A DNA stretch of 48,874 nt from Oceanospirillales bacterium (GTDB taxonomy: Bacteria > Pseudomonadota > Gammaproteobacteria > Xanthomonadales > SZUA-36). This document shows, piece after piece, positions 34,273-43,038 of this stretch. The notes below the pieces were generated by a model that did not search any database, was not told the origin of the DNA, and worked only from the letters and a program-made list of their open reading frames with translations. The translations under genes and the position numbers were made by a program. How positions within the stretch are numbered: position 1 is the stretch's first letter; each line of letters starts with the position of its first letter. The stretch covers positions 1 through 48,874 of the forward strand of contig QIKV01000052.1 of NCBI GenBank assembly GCA_003233115.1, written 5' to 3'.

Positions 34273-35646
34273 ATGACAGAGACGCTTGTCATGAACGACT
34301 CGATGATGATTTCAGGAATTATTCTTGCTATCACTTTTATCGGGATCTTCACAGAGTCAATACACGGATTCCATCGCGCCAAGTTTGCCATGATGGGTGC
34401 CCTGTTGATGATCGTAGCAGGCCAGTATTATGGCTTTTACGATTCAAAACTCGCGGTGGCCGCAGTCGACTGGAACGTCGTATTCCTGCTGGGTTCCATG
34501 ATGGCTATTGTTTCAATCATGATCCCGACCGGTGGTTTCGAAGCCATGGCCAATTACATGGCCAGGATCAGTAAGGGCCGCCAATTCATGCTGATGGTGT
34601 TGCTGGGAACGGCGGTAACCGTGCTGTCGCTGCTGCTTGATAATGTCACCACGGTGGTTATTTTTGGTCCTCTGATCATTCTGATTGCCCGGGCGATGAA
34701 AGTTTCACCCATTCCCTTCCTGCTCGCTGCAGCCTTGTTGTCTGATACCGGTGGTGTTGCAACCCTGGTCGGTGACCCACCCAACCTGATGATTGGCTCA
34801 GCCAAGGGCATCGACTTCAATACCTTCCTGGAGCACATGGGTGGTTTGACCCTGGCGGCCTGGGTAACGGTGCTATTCGTGCTGCGCTTCCTGTTCCGCA
34901 AAGAACTGGCCGTGGTCCCCCAGGGCGAGTATCACGAAAAAGCTGACTACAAGGATCGCAAACTGTGGAACCAGTCGGTGCTGGTACTCGGGTTGATGGT
35001 TGTGATGTTCACGATTCACGACATCATCGGCTGGGAGCCCTGGATGGTGGCAGCGGCTGGGCTGACCCTGCTGGTTTTCATTGCCAGGCACGTTGAAATG
35101 GACCATGCAATGGAAGATGTTGAGATACCATTGCTGATTTTTTTCATCTCCCTGTTTATCGTGGTCGGTGGTGTCGAGCAAAGTGGTTTTCTGCGCTACC
35201 TGGGGCAATTCATTATTCCGTTTGTACAGAAAGACCTGCTGACCGCGACCCTGGTGCTGCTATGGGTGGCTGCCATTCTCTCTGCTGCCATTGACAATAT
35301 CCCTTTCACCGCCGCCATGATTCCCATCTTGCTGGGCATGGAAGCACAGGGTATCCATATCGCACCCCTGTGGTGGGCGCTGGCAGCCGGTGTTGGCATG
35401 GGCGGCAATGGAACCCACATCGGCTCCACCGCCAATGTTTACATCGTAACCATCTCAGAAAGGCTGGCTAAACGTGAAAATGACCCGTCGCTGGCCATCA
35501 CCCCGTGGGTCTGGTTCCGTTTCGGCACACCAGCGATGCTGGCTACCCTGATAGTCACCACTGTGATTTTCTACTTGTTCTTTGGTTTTTTTGATATGCC
35601 ACTTGGTACCACCACAACTGCGGCTGCGGCAGCAGTTGCGGGCTAG
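34273..35646 (+). CDS. NhaD/ArsB-family sodium:proton antiporter-like permease
   Basis: Ion-transporter superfamily member, 457 residues, with about 11-12 membrane segments. Characteristic motifs are LLDNVTTVVIFGP in the first half, the hairpin GDPPNLMIGS, and DNIPFTAAMIPIL plus GMGGNGTHIGSTANV in the second half. These match NhaD and the P-protein/ArsB group; Na+/H+ exchange is the likeliest role, arsenite or anion transport less so. An Ala/Thr-rich tail ends the protein. Starts at the ATG behind AGGAG. Confidence 0.88.
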   Translation: MTETLVMNDSMMISGIILAITFIGIFTESIHGFHRAKFAMMGALLMIVAGQYYGFYDSKLAVAAVDWNVVFLLGSMMAIVSIMIPTGGFEAMANYMARISKGRQFMLMVLLGTAVTVLSLLLDNVTTVVIFGPLIILIARAMKVSPIPFLLAAALLSDTGGVATLVGDPPNLMIGSAKGIDFNTFLEHMGGLTLAAWVTVLFVLRFLFRKELAVVPQGEYHEKADYKDRKLWNQSVLVLGLMVVMFTIHDIIGWEPWMVAAAGLTLLVFIARHVEMDHAMEDVEIPLLIFFISLFIVVGGVEQSGFLRYLGQFIIPFVQKDLLTATLVLLWVAAILSAAIDNIPFTAAMIPILLGMEAQGIHIAPLWWALAAGVGMGGNGTHIGSTANVYIVTISERLAKRENDPSLAITPWVWFRFGTPAMLATLIVTTVIFYLFFGFFDMPLGTTTTAAAAAVAG

Positions 35647-35694
35647 GAGCCTGTCGGGTTTTTTTTTACCTTGGCATGATGCGCCTGCACTGCC

Positions 35695-36381
35695 ATGACT
35701 GAACATCACCAAAGACCCATCAGGAGTTTTGTTTTGCGCGGCGGACGCCTGACGGGCGCCCAGCAGAACGCGCTGGATGAACTGTGGCCGTATTATGGTA
35801 TCGGCCACCACCAAACCGTGCTGGATTTCGACGACTATTTTGACCGGCGGGCCGACGTCATCGTGGAAATTGGTTTTGGCAATGGCGAATCCACCTGGCG
35901 AATGGCACAACAGGAGCCCGACAAGAACTTCATCGGTGTGGAAGTGCACCAACCGGGGGTCGGCCACCTGCTAATGGCGCTGGACGCCAACGGTATAGAA
36001 AATGTTCGCATTGCCCGTGAGGATGCGGTGGGGTTCTTACAACGGCGCATCCCGGCCGACAGCCTGGCCGGCATTCGGATTTATTTTCCCGACCCCTGGC
36101 CAAAAAAACGCCACCACAAGCGCCGCCTGATCCAACCGGAGTTTGTCAGGCAGATGGCACGTTGCATGGCAGCGGGCGGTATCTTGCACCTGGCAACTGA
36201 CTGGCAACCCTATGCCACGCACATGCTGCAGGTCATGCAATCCAGCCAGGCGTTCAGTAATCTTTCACCCACAGGCGATTATTGCTGGCGGCCCGATTGG
36301 CGAGCACGTACCAAGTACGAGCAACGCGGTGAACGGCTTGGTCATGAAGTGCGTGATTTGCTGTACCAAAAGCTTGCTTGA
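35695..36381 (+). CDS. trmB: tRNA (guanine-N7-)-methyltransferase
   Basis: AdoMet-dependent enzyme that forms m7G46 in tRNA. The 228 residues contain RSFVLRGGRLTGAQQNALDELWPYYG, the AdoMet motif VEIGFGNGESTWRMA, GVEVHQPGVGHLL, and the catalytic RIYFPDPWPKKRHHKRRLIQPEF. Length and order are normal for TrmB. It lies 48 bp after the antiporter gene and 17 bp before the SLC13-type gene, so it may share their message. Confidence 0.96.
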   Translation: MTEHHQRPIRSFVLRGGRLTGAQQNALDELWPYYGIGHHQTVLDFDDYFDRRADVIVEIGFGNGESTWRMAQQEPDKNFIGVEVHQPGVGHLLMALDANGIENVRIAREDAVGFLQRRIPADSLAGIRIYFPDPWPKKRHHKRRLIQPEFVRQMARCMAAGGILHLATDWQPYATHMLQVMQSSQAFSNLSPTGDYCWRPDWRARTKYEQRGERLGHEVRDLLYQKLA

Positions 36382-36398
36382 CGTTACGATAATAAGCA

Positions 36399-38237
36399 AT
36401 GGAATCAGGCCTCACACTCACAGGTGACATGATGCTGGTGCTGGGCGTGCTGGTCGTTACCATCGCCTTGTTTGTGTTTGAAGTCGTCAGGGTCGACGTG
36501 GTGGCGCTATCGGTCATGGTGCTGCTGGGCCTGCTGGGCCTGGTACCATCCGATCAGTTATTCAATGGCTTTGCGTCCAACGCGGTCATCTCCATAATTG
36601 CAGTCATGATTCTCGGGGCCGGGCTGGACAGAACCGGCGTGATGTCGGTCGTTGCCGCATTTATATTGCGTATCGGCGGCAACACGGCCAACAAAATCAT
36701 CCCGCTGATATCCGGCACGGTTGGAGGTGTATCCAGCCTGATGCAAAATGTCGGGGCCACTGCGTTATTTCTGCCGGTCGTGTCCCGTATTTCAGCGCGC
36801 ACCGAAATTCCGCTCTCACGCTTACTGATGCCAATGGGCTTTTGTGCCATTCTCGGTGGCACCATTACCATGGTCGGTTCCTCACCGTTAATCCTGCTTA
36901 ATGATCTGATATCCTCATCCAACGCGTCATTGCCACAGGGCGCTGAGACGCTGGGGCATTTTAAGCTTTTTGACGTGGCACCCGTGGGCCTCGCACTACT
37001 GGCAACAGGTATCATTTATTTTCTCACTGTCGGCAAATGGCTTTTGCCGGACAACAAAATTGAATCTTCTGCAATTCCTGCACGCACCAAGACCTATTTT
37101 TCCGATACCTACGGCATCGAAGGCGATGTATATGAACTGCTGGTCACCGTGGACAGTCCTTTGGTTGGCATGCGGGTTGGTGATGCAGAAAAACTGACAG
37201 GCGCACCACGTCTGCTGGCTATCCGCAACGTTGACGCGCCCCGCATGGCGCCACCCTCCGATGAGATGATCTGGGTGGGTACGATATTGGGGGTCATGGG
37301 AACCCGTGACGTGGTGGGACACTTTGCGCTCGACTACCATTGCCGCTTACAGCCCCGGGTAAAGACCTTTGGCGGCCTGTTCAACCCCAGCCGGGCTGGA
37401 ATCGCCGAGGTCGTGGTCCCGCCGGGTTCCGAGATGATTGGCCAGTCCATTGGCGAGGCACGCCTGCGCAAGCGTTATGGCATCAGCGTGCTCGCAGTCA
37501 ACAGGCGCGGTAAAATCATCAACGAAGAAGTTCGCGAACAGGAACTGGAAGCCGGCGATTGCCTGGTCAGCCACAGCACCTGGCGGGACCTGTCCGAACT
37601 GCAAAAAGAACGCAAGTTTATCGTTGCAACCGATATTCCCAAGGAAGAACAGCGACCGCATAAAGTTGGTCACGCACTGGCGTTTTTTGCACTGTCAATC
37701 AGCATGATCATGTTCACCGACTTCAGGCTGTCGATCGCCTTGCTGGTCGGTGCGTTGGGCATGGTGCTGACCAATGTACTGAGCATGGACGAAGCCTATA
37801 ATTCCGTTAGCTGGAAAACTGTGTTCCTGGTCGCCAGCCTGATCCCCATTGGCCTCGCCATGGAGTTGACTGGCACAGCCGCGTGGATCGCCCAACAAGC
37901 CATGGTACTGCTCGGTGACATGCCGGACATTGCCGTACAGGTTGTTATCGCCGTGTTGGCCACTTTATTCAGCCTGGTGATGTCGAATGTCGGCGCGACA
38001 ACTATCCTGGTACCCATTGCAATCAGTATCGCATTAACCACTGGCGCCAACCCGACCATGTACGCATTAATCGTGGCCCTGTCAACTTCCAACTCCTTTA
38101 TCCTGCCCACGCACCAGGTCAATGCGTTGATTATCGGCCCCGGAGGGTATCGTGTAGCGGACTTTGTACGCGTGGGCAGTGGTATGTCGATCATTTTCCT
38201 GGCGGTCATGCTGACGGTCGTCAACCTGATTTTCTGA
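36399..38237 (+). CDS. SLC13/DASS-type permease with two TrkA-C domains
   Basis: A 612-residue transporter: hydrophobic N-terminal half (about residues 10-215), a soluble central part with two RCK/TrkA-C-like domains (about 240-320 and 325-410, including GIAEVVVPPGSEMIGQSIGEARLRKRYGISVLAV), and a hydrophobic C-terminal half. Conserved pieces include SLMQNVGATALFLPVV and MSNVGATTILVPIAISIA, the paired motifs of the family. Members carry dicarboxylate, sulfate or other anions with Na+; substrate is unknown here. A small hairpin (38240-38261) follows the stop. Confidence 0.9.
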   Translation: MESGLTLTGDMMLVLGVLVVTIALFVFEVVRVDVVALSVMVLLGLLGLVPSDQLFNGFASNAVISIIAVMILGAGLDRTGVMSVVAAFILRIGGNTANKIIPLISGTVGGVSSLMQNVGATALFLPVVSRISARTEIPLSRLLMPMGFCAILGGTITMVGSSPLILLNDLISSSNASLPQGAETLGHFKLFDVAPVGLALLATGIIYFLTVGKWLLPDNKIESSAIPARTKTYFSDTYGIEGDVYELLVTVDSPLVGMRVGDAEKLTGAPRLLAIRNVDAPRMAPPSDEMIWVGTILGVMGTRDVVGHFALDYHCRLQPRVKTFGGLFNPSRAGIAEVVVPPGSEMIGQSIGEARLRKRYGISVLAVNRRGKIINEEVREQELEAGDCLVSHSTWRDLSELQKERKFIVATDIPKEEQRPHKVGHALAFFALSISMIMFTDFRLSIALLVGALGMVLTNVLSMDEAYNSVSWKTVFLVASLIPIGLAMELTGTAAWIAQQAMVLLGDMPDIAVQVVIAVLATLFSLVMSNVGATTILVPIAISIALTTGANPTMYALIVALSTSNSFILPTHQVNALIIGPGGYRVADFVRVGSGMSIIFLAVMLTVVNLIF

Positions 38238-38313
38238 GTCCCACATTTGACTCTCTGTGGGTTCGACCCAATATTGGCAGGCATATTAGCTGATTCTCAA
38301 GGTTTTACCCGCC

Positions 38314-38616
38314 ATGCCATACTACATTAGCCCGCCACCACAAAGCCCTTTGACCCGCGTCATTGCCGGCATTATTGCGATATTTGCACTGATCGGCGCG
38401 TTTATGATCGGCATGATTGCACTGCTGGTAATCGTCGGCGTGGGCCTGGTCATCGGCTGTGCCATCTGGCTACGCATTGCCTGGATTAAGCACCGCTTAC
38501 GGAAAAGTGGTATCGACTTGGGTGCCGGCACCAACCCGTCAGCGGCAGATTCAAGCAAAGGATCCGGCCAGGTTATCGAGGCCGAATACACGGTAATTTC
38601 AAAGCACGAGGAGTGA
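38314..38616 (+). CDS. Small two-helix membrane protein
   Basis: A 100-residue protein with a short Pro/Ser-rich start, two consecutive hydrophobic segments (about 16-37 and 38-55) and a polar, disordered-looking tail ending in IEAEYTVISKHEE. I do not recognise a family. Similar short proteins with a double helix and an acidic EAEY tail are often annotated as hypothetical in gammaproteobacteria. It lies between the SLC13 and CBS genes. Confidence 0.7.
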   Translation: MPYYISPPPQSPLTRVIAGIIAIFALIGAFMIGMIALLVIVGVGLVIGCAIWLRIAWIKHRLRKSGIDLGAGTNPSAADSSKGSGQVIEAEYTVISKHEE

Positions 38617-38687
38617 ATTTACTCAAGCACGTTGAAAAAAAATCAATCTGAACTAGACTTATTACATCAGCTCAAACGGAAATTGCC

Positions 38688-39122
38688 ATGTCTACAATCT
38701 CGGAAATACTGGTTCGTAAAGGGGGGATGGTTCTTTCTGTCACCATCGATGAAACGGTGTTTGATGTCATCAGCCTGATGGCTGAAGTCAACATAGGTGC
38801 TGTACTGGTACAAAAAGGCGATACCATTGAGGGAATATTCACTGAGCGGGACTATCTGCAAAAGATTGCCCTCAAATCACTGTCCTCCAGGCAAACACGG
38901 GTGGGTGACGTCATGACGTCACCGGTAATTTCGGCCCAGCCAGGCGATTCAATCCAGCAATGCATGGAAACCATGACCACCTGCCGTTGCCGGCATTTAC
39001 CGGTGGTCGAGAACGGAAAATTGCTCGGCATCGTGTCGATAGGCGACCTTGTCAAACGACTCGTGGATGAAAAAGAATCCGAGATCGAGCAGTTGAGCCA
39101 ATATATCACCGGTACCTATTGA
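38688..39122 (+). CDS. CBS-domain pair protein
   Basis: A 144-residue protein consisting of two CBS motifs (about residues 9-63 and 74-130): TIDETVFDVISLMAEVNIGAVLV...EGIFTERDYLQKIAL, then VGDVMTSPVISAQPGDSIQQCMETMTTCRCRHLPVVENGKLLGIVSIGDLVKRLV. CBS pairs bind adenosine nucleotides or AdoMet and often regulate other proteins, but the target is unknown. Its stop codon lies inside the first unit of the downstream REP array. Confidence 0.92.
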   Translation: MSTISEILVRKGGMVLSVTIDETVFDVISLMAEVNIGAVLVQKGDTIEGIFTERDYLQKIALKSLSSRQTRVGDVMTSPVISAQPGDSIQQCMETMTTCRCRHLPVVENGKLLGIVSIGDLVKRLVDEKESEIEQLSQYITGTY

Positions 39123-39223
39123 TCGTAGGGTGGACATTCATGTCCACCGCTCTATTGATCGTAGGGTGGACATTCATGCCCACCGCTCTATTGATCGTAG
39201 GGTGGACATTCATGCCCACCGCT
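39116..39223 (+). repeat. Three tandem 36-bp REP-containing units
   Basis: Units start at 39116, 39152 and 39188. Each has CTATTGATC, then GTAG, then the hairpin GGTGGACATTCATGYCCACC, then GCT. The hairpin of the first unit is perfect (T), the other two carry C at one position, creating a mismatch. The first unit begins in the last codons of the CBS gene, so CTATTGATC includes the Tyr codon and TGA stop. The same hairpin occurs at 17617-17690. Confidence 0.88.
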
Positions 39224-39241
39224 CAGACTCTCAACTAAAAT

Positions 39242-39261
39242 GGTGGACATGAATGTCCACC
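39242..39261 (-). repeat. Inverted single REP-like hairpin
   Basis: A fourth hairpin reads GGTGGACATGAATGTCCACC on the plus strand, which is the reverse complement of the consensus, and is followed by CTGC instead of CTAC. It is 18 bp beyond the last tandem unit and forms the closing inverted copy of a REP cluster. The flanking tetranucleotide has decayed by one base. Nothing else is visible between it and the next gene at 39331. Confidence 0.85.
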
Positions 39262-39330
39262 CTGCAGGTCATTGAGAGACAGATGAACGCCTACACCCCG
39301 CAGTTCAATATTTAACGATATATCGGAGCC

Positions 39331-39849
39331 ATGCAATTGTTACAAGGATTTGCACCTATGGCGTGCCCGGATGCCCGTATTCTGATACTCGGCTCAATGC
39401 CCGGCGTGGCATCACTTGAAGCGAGCCAGTACTATGCCTTCCCGCGCAATACATTCTGGAGAATTATGGGTGATCTGTACGCTGCAGGCCCTGATCTGGA
39501 ATACCGGTCACGGTTGCAAATCCTTGCCTCAAACCAAATCGCTTTGTGGGATGTCATCAAAGCCTGCCGCCGTTCCGGCAGCCTCGATTCGGCCATCGTG
39601 GCTGATGGCATGATAAACAATGATTTCAACGGCTTTTTTGTGCAGTACCCGCTTATCAAGCAGGTGTATTTCAATGGCCAGACAGCCGCAAAACTGTTCA
39701 GATACAGGGTATTGCCTGGCCTGGAAGGCAGTTTTGAATACCTTACACTGCCTTCAACCAGCCCGGCCCATGCTGCAAAGAACTACGCCGCAAAGCTTGC
39801 GGCCTGGAGGGTTATTAAGAGCGATCAACCCATAGATTACACAGATTAG
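39331..39849 (+). CDS. DNA-deoxyinosine glycosylase (UDG family 6 type)
   Basis: Base-excision repair enzyme that removes hypoxanthine from deaminated DNA. The 172-residue protein has the family-6 signature LGSMPGVASLEASQYYAFPRNTFWRIMG near residues 20-47 and the late LPSTSPAHAAKNYAAKLAAW motif (about 140-158). CGGAG precedes the ATG. It sits directly after the REP array, and its 3' end overlaps the convergent MBL gene by 4 bp. Confidence 0.9.
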   Translation: MQLLQGFAPMACPDARILILGSMPGVASLEASQYYAFPRNTFWRIMGDLYAAGPDLEYRSRLQILASNQIALWDVIKACRRSGSLDSAIVADGMINNDFNGFFVQYPLIKQVYFNGQTAAKLFRYRVLPGLEGSFEYLTLPSTSPAHAAKNYAAKLAAWRVIKSDQPIDYTD

Positions 39850-40763
39850 CGGTTACGGTGATCCAGCCAGAATTCAATGCCCTGGGTATTGAGCACTACA
39901 TCAGACTCCAGCAGCCTGATACATGTCTCATCCGGCAGGGTTACACCATGATCTTTCTGCCTGCGCTGGGTGTCGTGTTGATACTTTTCCCCGATGGCGA
40001 CCAACCTGTCAACCCCGTGGCCCATAGCCGCAGCCAGTCGCTGCAAATCCCCAACACGGCCAAAATGAGTGAGATACATGAATTCCGGGTGGTTGGCCAT
40101 CAGCATTTTGACCGAATTCTTCAATGCCACCGGGTCGAACTGGATCGGAGTGGTGGTAGGGAACAGGAATGCCCCGTTATCGGTATCAAATTCACGGTAG
40201 GACAGGCCAAAGGTATCGCCGCTGAACCAGCTATTGGTCTGGCTGTCATGGACACAGAAATGATGACGCGCATGCCCGGGCGTATCGATGAATTGAAATT
40301 TGCGCTCACCGAGTCTGGCCACATCCCCGTCTTCCATCACCTGTACCCGCTCGGCGGCGACCGGGATCAGCTTGCCATATATTCGGTCAAATGATTCATC
40401 CCCGTATACAGCGCGCGCACCCGCCTCCAGCCTGGAGGGATCAATCATGTGGCGGGCCCCGTAGGGATGGACCAGGAAAGTGGCATTGGGCAGCAACTGC
40501 ATCAGGCTGCCGGCACCGCCGGCATGGTCCAGGTGTACATGGGTGACGATGACATAGCGCACGTCGGCTGGTTGCCAGCCACGTTCTTCCAGAACGCTCA
40601 TCAGCCGCGGGGTACTGGCATTGGCACCCACTTCGATAAAGGCAACTTCGGACCCTGCTTCCACCAGGTAACAGGCAACCATGTGCTCGCGGACAAAACC
40701 AGCATCGATCGCCACTATCCCACCGTCATATTCGGTGACGCTGATGTGATTGTCTGTGACCAT
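39846..40763 (-). CDS. MBL-fold metallo-hydrolase
   Basis: Metallo-beta-lactamase-fold enzyme of 305 residues (from the ATG at 40763). The metal ligands are visible: THVHLDHAGG (H-x-H-x-D-H), DTPGHARHHFCVHD, FSGDTFGLS and the late LTHFGRVGDLQRL. The closest general type is the glyoxalase II/flavodiiron-like group, but the substrate is unknown. An upstream ATG at 40808 adds 15 residues without a family match and would collide with the divergent HAD gene. Confidence 0.88.
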   Translation of the reverse strand: MVTDNHISVTEYDGGIVAIDAGFVREHMVACYLVEAGSEVAFIEVGANASTPRLMSVLEERGWQPADVRYVIVTHVHLDHAGGAGSLMQLLPNATFLVHPYGARHMIDPSRLEAGARAVYGDESFDRIYGKLIPVAAERVQVMEDGDVARLGERKFQFIDTPGHARHHFCVHDSQTNSWFSGDTFGLSYREFDTDNGAFLFPTTTPIQFDPVALKNSVKMLMANHPEFMYLTHFGRVGDLQRLAAAMGHGVDRLVAIGEKYQHDTQRRQKDHGVTLPDETCIRLLESDVVLNTQGIEFWLDHRNR

Positions 40764-40807
40764 TTTTAGTGCTTCCGTATCCAGCCCGGGTCGGGCAACA
40801 TAACACA

Positions 40808-41488
40808 ATGTTATGGCAGTGGGCTAACAACAAATTGCAGGTCTTCATTCTCGACCTTGACGGAACATTGATGCCCAGTGCCAAAATCGACAACCAGTGT
40901 TATTGGCAGGCAGTATTCGAGTGCTATGACCTGCACGGCACGCCGCCGGACTTACATGGTTTCAGGCATGTCACCGACACCGGGATTCTGGACGAATGGT
41001 GCCCGAGGAAGCTGGGGCGTTGCGCAACCCCTGCAGAAACAAGGCAGATCCGGCAGCGATTTTTGCAATTGCTGAAAAATGCAGCGTCCCGGCATCCCGC
41101 GTATTTCAGCCCGCTGGCCGGTGTTGAAGCGTGGCTACAGGCCGTTGCAGACTGGCCGAATGTTTTTGCCGGTATTGCCACCGGCGGCTGGGACCACAGT
41201 GCGCGCTGGAAACTGTCTGTTTCCGGGTTGGAAAGATTTATACTGCCGCTGGCCAGTTCAGATGATGCCATCGCGCGTACAACAATAATGCGGATTGCCG
41301 CCCAACGGGTCCAGGCGTTACACCAGCTTGAGGACGCCGTTACTCACTACGTTGGTGACGGTAGCTGGGATTTGCAGGCCAGCCACCTGCTTGGCTGGAC
41401 ATTCATTGGCATCGCCAGCGGAATCCAGGCGGAACATCTCAGGAAGGCTGGAGCCGATGATGTGCGGGCCGACTTCACCAGGCCTTAA
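40808..41488 (+). CDS. HAD-superfamily hydrolase
   Basis: A 226-residue phosphatase/phosphonatase-like HAD protein. Motif I is DLDGTL (about 16-21), motif II lies near FAGIATGGW (about 119), motif III is a Lys/Arg region (SARWKL), and motif IV is VGDGSWD (about 181) with TFIGIASG after it. The cap domain (about 25-100) is helical. I start at the ATG giving MLWQWANNKLQVFILDLDGTL. Substrate unknown. Confidence 0.87.
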   Translation: MLWQWANNKLQVFILDLDGTLMPSAKIDNQCYWQAVFECYDLHGTPPDLHGFRHVTDTGILDEWCPRKLGRCATPAETRQIRQRFLQLLKNAASRHPAYFSPLAGVEAWLQAVADWPNVFAGIATGGWDHSARWKLSVSGLERFILPLASSDDAIARTTIMRIAAQRVQALHQLEDAVTHYVGDGSWDLQASHLLGWTFIGIASGIQAEHLRKAGADDVRADFTRP

Positions 41489-41545
41489 AACGAATAGAAT
41501 ATCGGTGTACTATAGCCCCAAATTACAACGCAATATAGAGGAACA

Positions 41546-41968
41546 ATGATGGCTAACTATCGCAGAACCACCCAGGCGGCTTATGCCTTGCTGGTCATTT
41601 TAACGGTGTGGCTGATCAGTCCTGCTATGGCGGTCAACGGTGACCCGGAAGTGGCCAAACAAGCCTGGCCGATGATTGAAAACGGTGCGTTACTGATAGA
41701 TGTACGCACCAAAGAAGAGTTCGATGCCGGCCATATTGAAGGTGCAATCAACATCCCATACCAGGAAACCAACGCCCTGATCAAGGCCATTGGCACCGAT
41801 AAGCAACGCCCGGTCGTCGTCTATTGCCGTAGCGGTAAACGTGCCGGTAAGGCCAAAGCTGAGCTCGACAAACATGGCTATACCCATATTTTCAATGCCA
41901 CCGGTTATGAGGCTCTTAAAGTAACTGGTGCAGCGTCAACCCTGATTGTTCCTGCCGGGGATGATTGA
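41546..41968 (+). CDS. Exported rhodanese-like protein
   Basis: A single rhodanese domain of 140 residues with an N-terminal signal peptide (cleavage near SPAMA). Core motifs are LLIDVRTKEEFDAGHIEGAINIPY and the active loop CRSGKRAG with catalytic Cys near residue 93. Periplasmic rhodaneses are thought to handle sulfane sulfur. ATG preceded by GAGGAA. It is followed 44 bp later by a secreted-protein gene. Confidence 0.9.
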   Translation: MMANYRRTTQAAYALLVILTVWLISPAMAVNGDPEVAKQAWPMIENGALLIDVRTKEEFDAGHIEGAINIPYQETNALIKAIGTDKQRPVVVYCRSGKRAGKAKAELDKHGYTHIFNATGYEALKVTGAASTLIVPAGDD

Positions 41969-41990
41969 GAACGAAAATTTTTGTATGATG

Positions 41991-42006
41991 AACCTCCGCG
42001 GAGGTT
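41991..42006 (+). promoter_or_regulatory. 16-bp palindrome overlapping the ribosome-binding site
   Basis: AACCTCCGCGGAGGTT is a perfect palindrome. Its second half contains GGAGG (42000-42004), the only good ribosome site for the ATG at 42013 (8 nt spacing). In RNA it could fold as a 6-bp stem with a CGCG loop, so the ribosome site would be masked; as DNA it could be an operator. Confidence 0.6.
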
Positions 42007-42012
42007 AGTCCC

Positions 42013-43038
42013 ATGAGAACACACGCCCTGTCAGCCGCTCTTCTGCTCATCAGCGGCCTGCTTAACAATGCAGTAGCCCAGGACTACGCAACGGTTCCCA
42101 ACTGGGATCGCAGCAGTGCCATGGCTGCAGTTAGAACAGTCAACGTTGATGCGGCAGTGGCTGAAATAAGTAGCCTGCAAGACCTTGAGGCCCTGCAAAA
42201 CCGCAGCGACTGGCCCTTGCCGGCCCGGGAAGCGGCCATTTACGAATTCACCCGGTCGCTGGCCGCGCTGTCGCGCGATGCCGTGGCTGCCAATGTAATG
42301 AGCTACCTGAACAGTTACCAGGCACAGGTGCTGGTAGCACATGAAGACCATCGCGATGCCGCTGTTCCCCTGTTCAATATTCGGGGTGCTGCCGCAGGCA
42401 TCGAGAACGGCTGGCTGCGGGCTGAAAGTGCCGCTGAGGCCCGCCTGGTGCTCACACAAAGTCCTGCAGAACTGGTCTCCAGGTACCTGCTATCCCGTCA
42501 CCATGGCCAGCGCTCAGGTTACCTGGATGCGCTGGCAGAAGCCTCAATCCCGGCAGTGCAGGCAGTGCAAACCGCAGCGTTGTATCAACTGGGCGAGTCA
42601 CCTGAGCTGACCCGCCTGGTGGCGGTCACTGCCGTGGTTACGGCTGACCCGGATGCTGCACGCCGTTTGCTGATGGACGGCCGCGGTGCCGGTATTGCCC
42701 CGGCACTTGCGTCCCTCGCTGCTGAAGCAGGCCCGCGCGAAACCGCCACCCTGCTGAAATTTGCAATTGCACAGGCGCCCGCCGGCAACGCAGCCCTGGC
42801 CATCGCCGCCTGGTGGCCGGCGCTAAGCAGGGATGCTGCAACACGACAACTGTTGCTGAGCAAACTGGCCGACCCTGTGCTGGGCTCTTCTGCGGCCCTG
42901 GCCCTGGCCCAAAGCCCGGACATTCAAACGATCAGGGAGCTTCAACTCATTGCCGCCGGCGACTCGATCGCCGCACGACGCGCACAACTGGCGCTGAAAA
43001 TTAACCGTGATGACCTGACCGGCGAAGTACGGAAATGA
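42013..43038 (+). CDS. Exported HEAT-like alpha-helical repeat protein
   Basis: A 341-residue exported protein: signal peptide ending near AVAQDY, then predicted helical repeats rich in Ala, Leu and Glu (for example SAEARLVLTQSPAELVSRYLLSRHH, ALYQLGESPELTRLVAVTAVVTADPDAARRLLMDG, SSAALALAQSPDIQTIRELQLIA). I recognise no catalytic motif. The gene shares a 4-bp ATGA overlap with the carboxypeptidase gene, which implies coupled translation and related roles. Its GGAGG lies in a palindrome. Confidence 0.78.
   Translation: MRTHALSAALLLISGLLNNAVAQDYATVPNWDRSSAMAAVRTVNVDAAVAEISSLQDLEALQNRSDWPLPAREAAIYEFTRSLAALSRDAVAANVMSYLNSYQAQVLVAHEDHRDAAVPLFNIRGAAAGIENGWLRAESAAEARLVLTQSPAELVSRYLLSRHHGQRSGYLDALAEASIPAVQAVQTAALYQLGESPELTRLVAVTAVVTADPDAARRLLMDGRGAGIAPALASLAAEAGPRETATLLKFAIAQAPAGNAALAIAAWWPALSRDAATRQLLLSKLADPVLGSSAALALAQSPDIQTIRELQLIAAGDSIAARRAQLALKINRDDLTGEVRK

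Noticed and set aside
35647-35694. Intrinsic terminator after the antiporter gene
   Set aside because: A run of eight T is present but only a weak 4-bp stem precedes it.
38240-38270. tRNA remnant suggested by GGGTTCGACCC after the SLC13 gene
   Set aside because: Only a T-arm-like hairpin is present; no other tRNA arm lies in range, so the similarity is probably chance.
39116-39261. CRISPR array
   Set aside because: The units are tandem without variable spacers, each contains a GTAG-plus-hairpin REP, and no cas gene is present.
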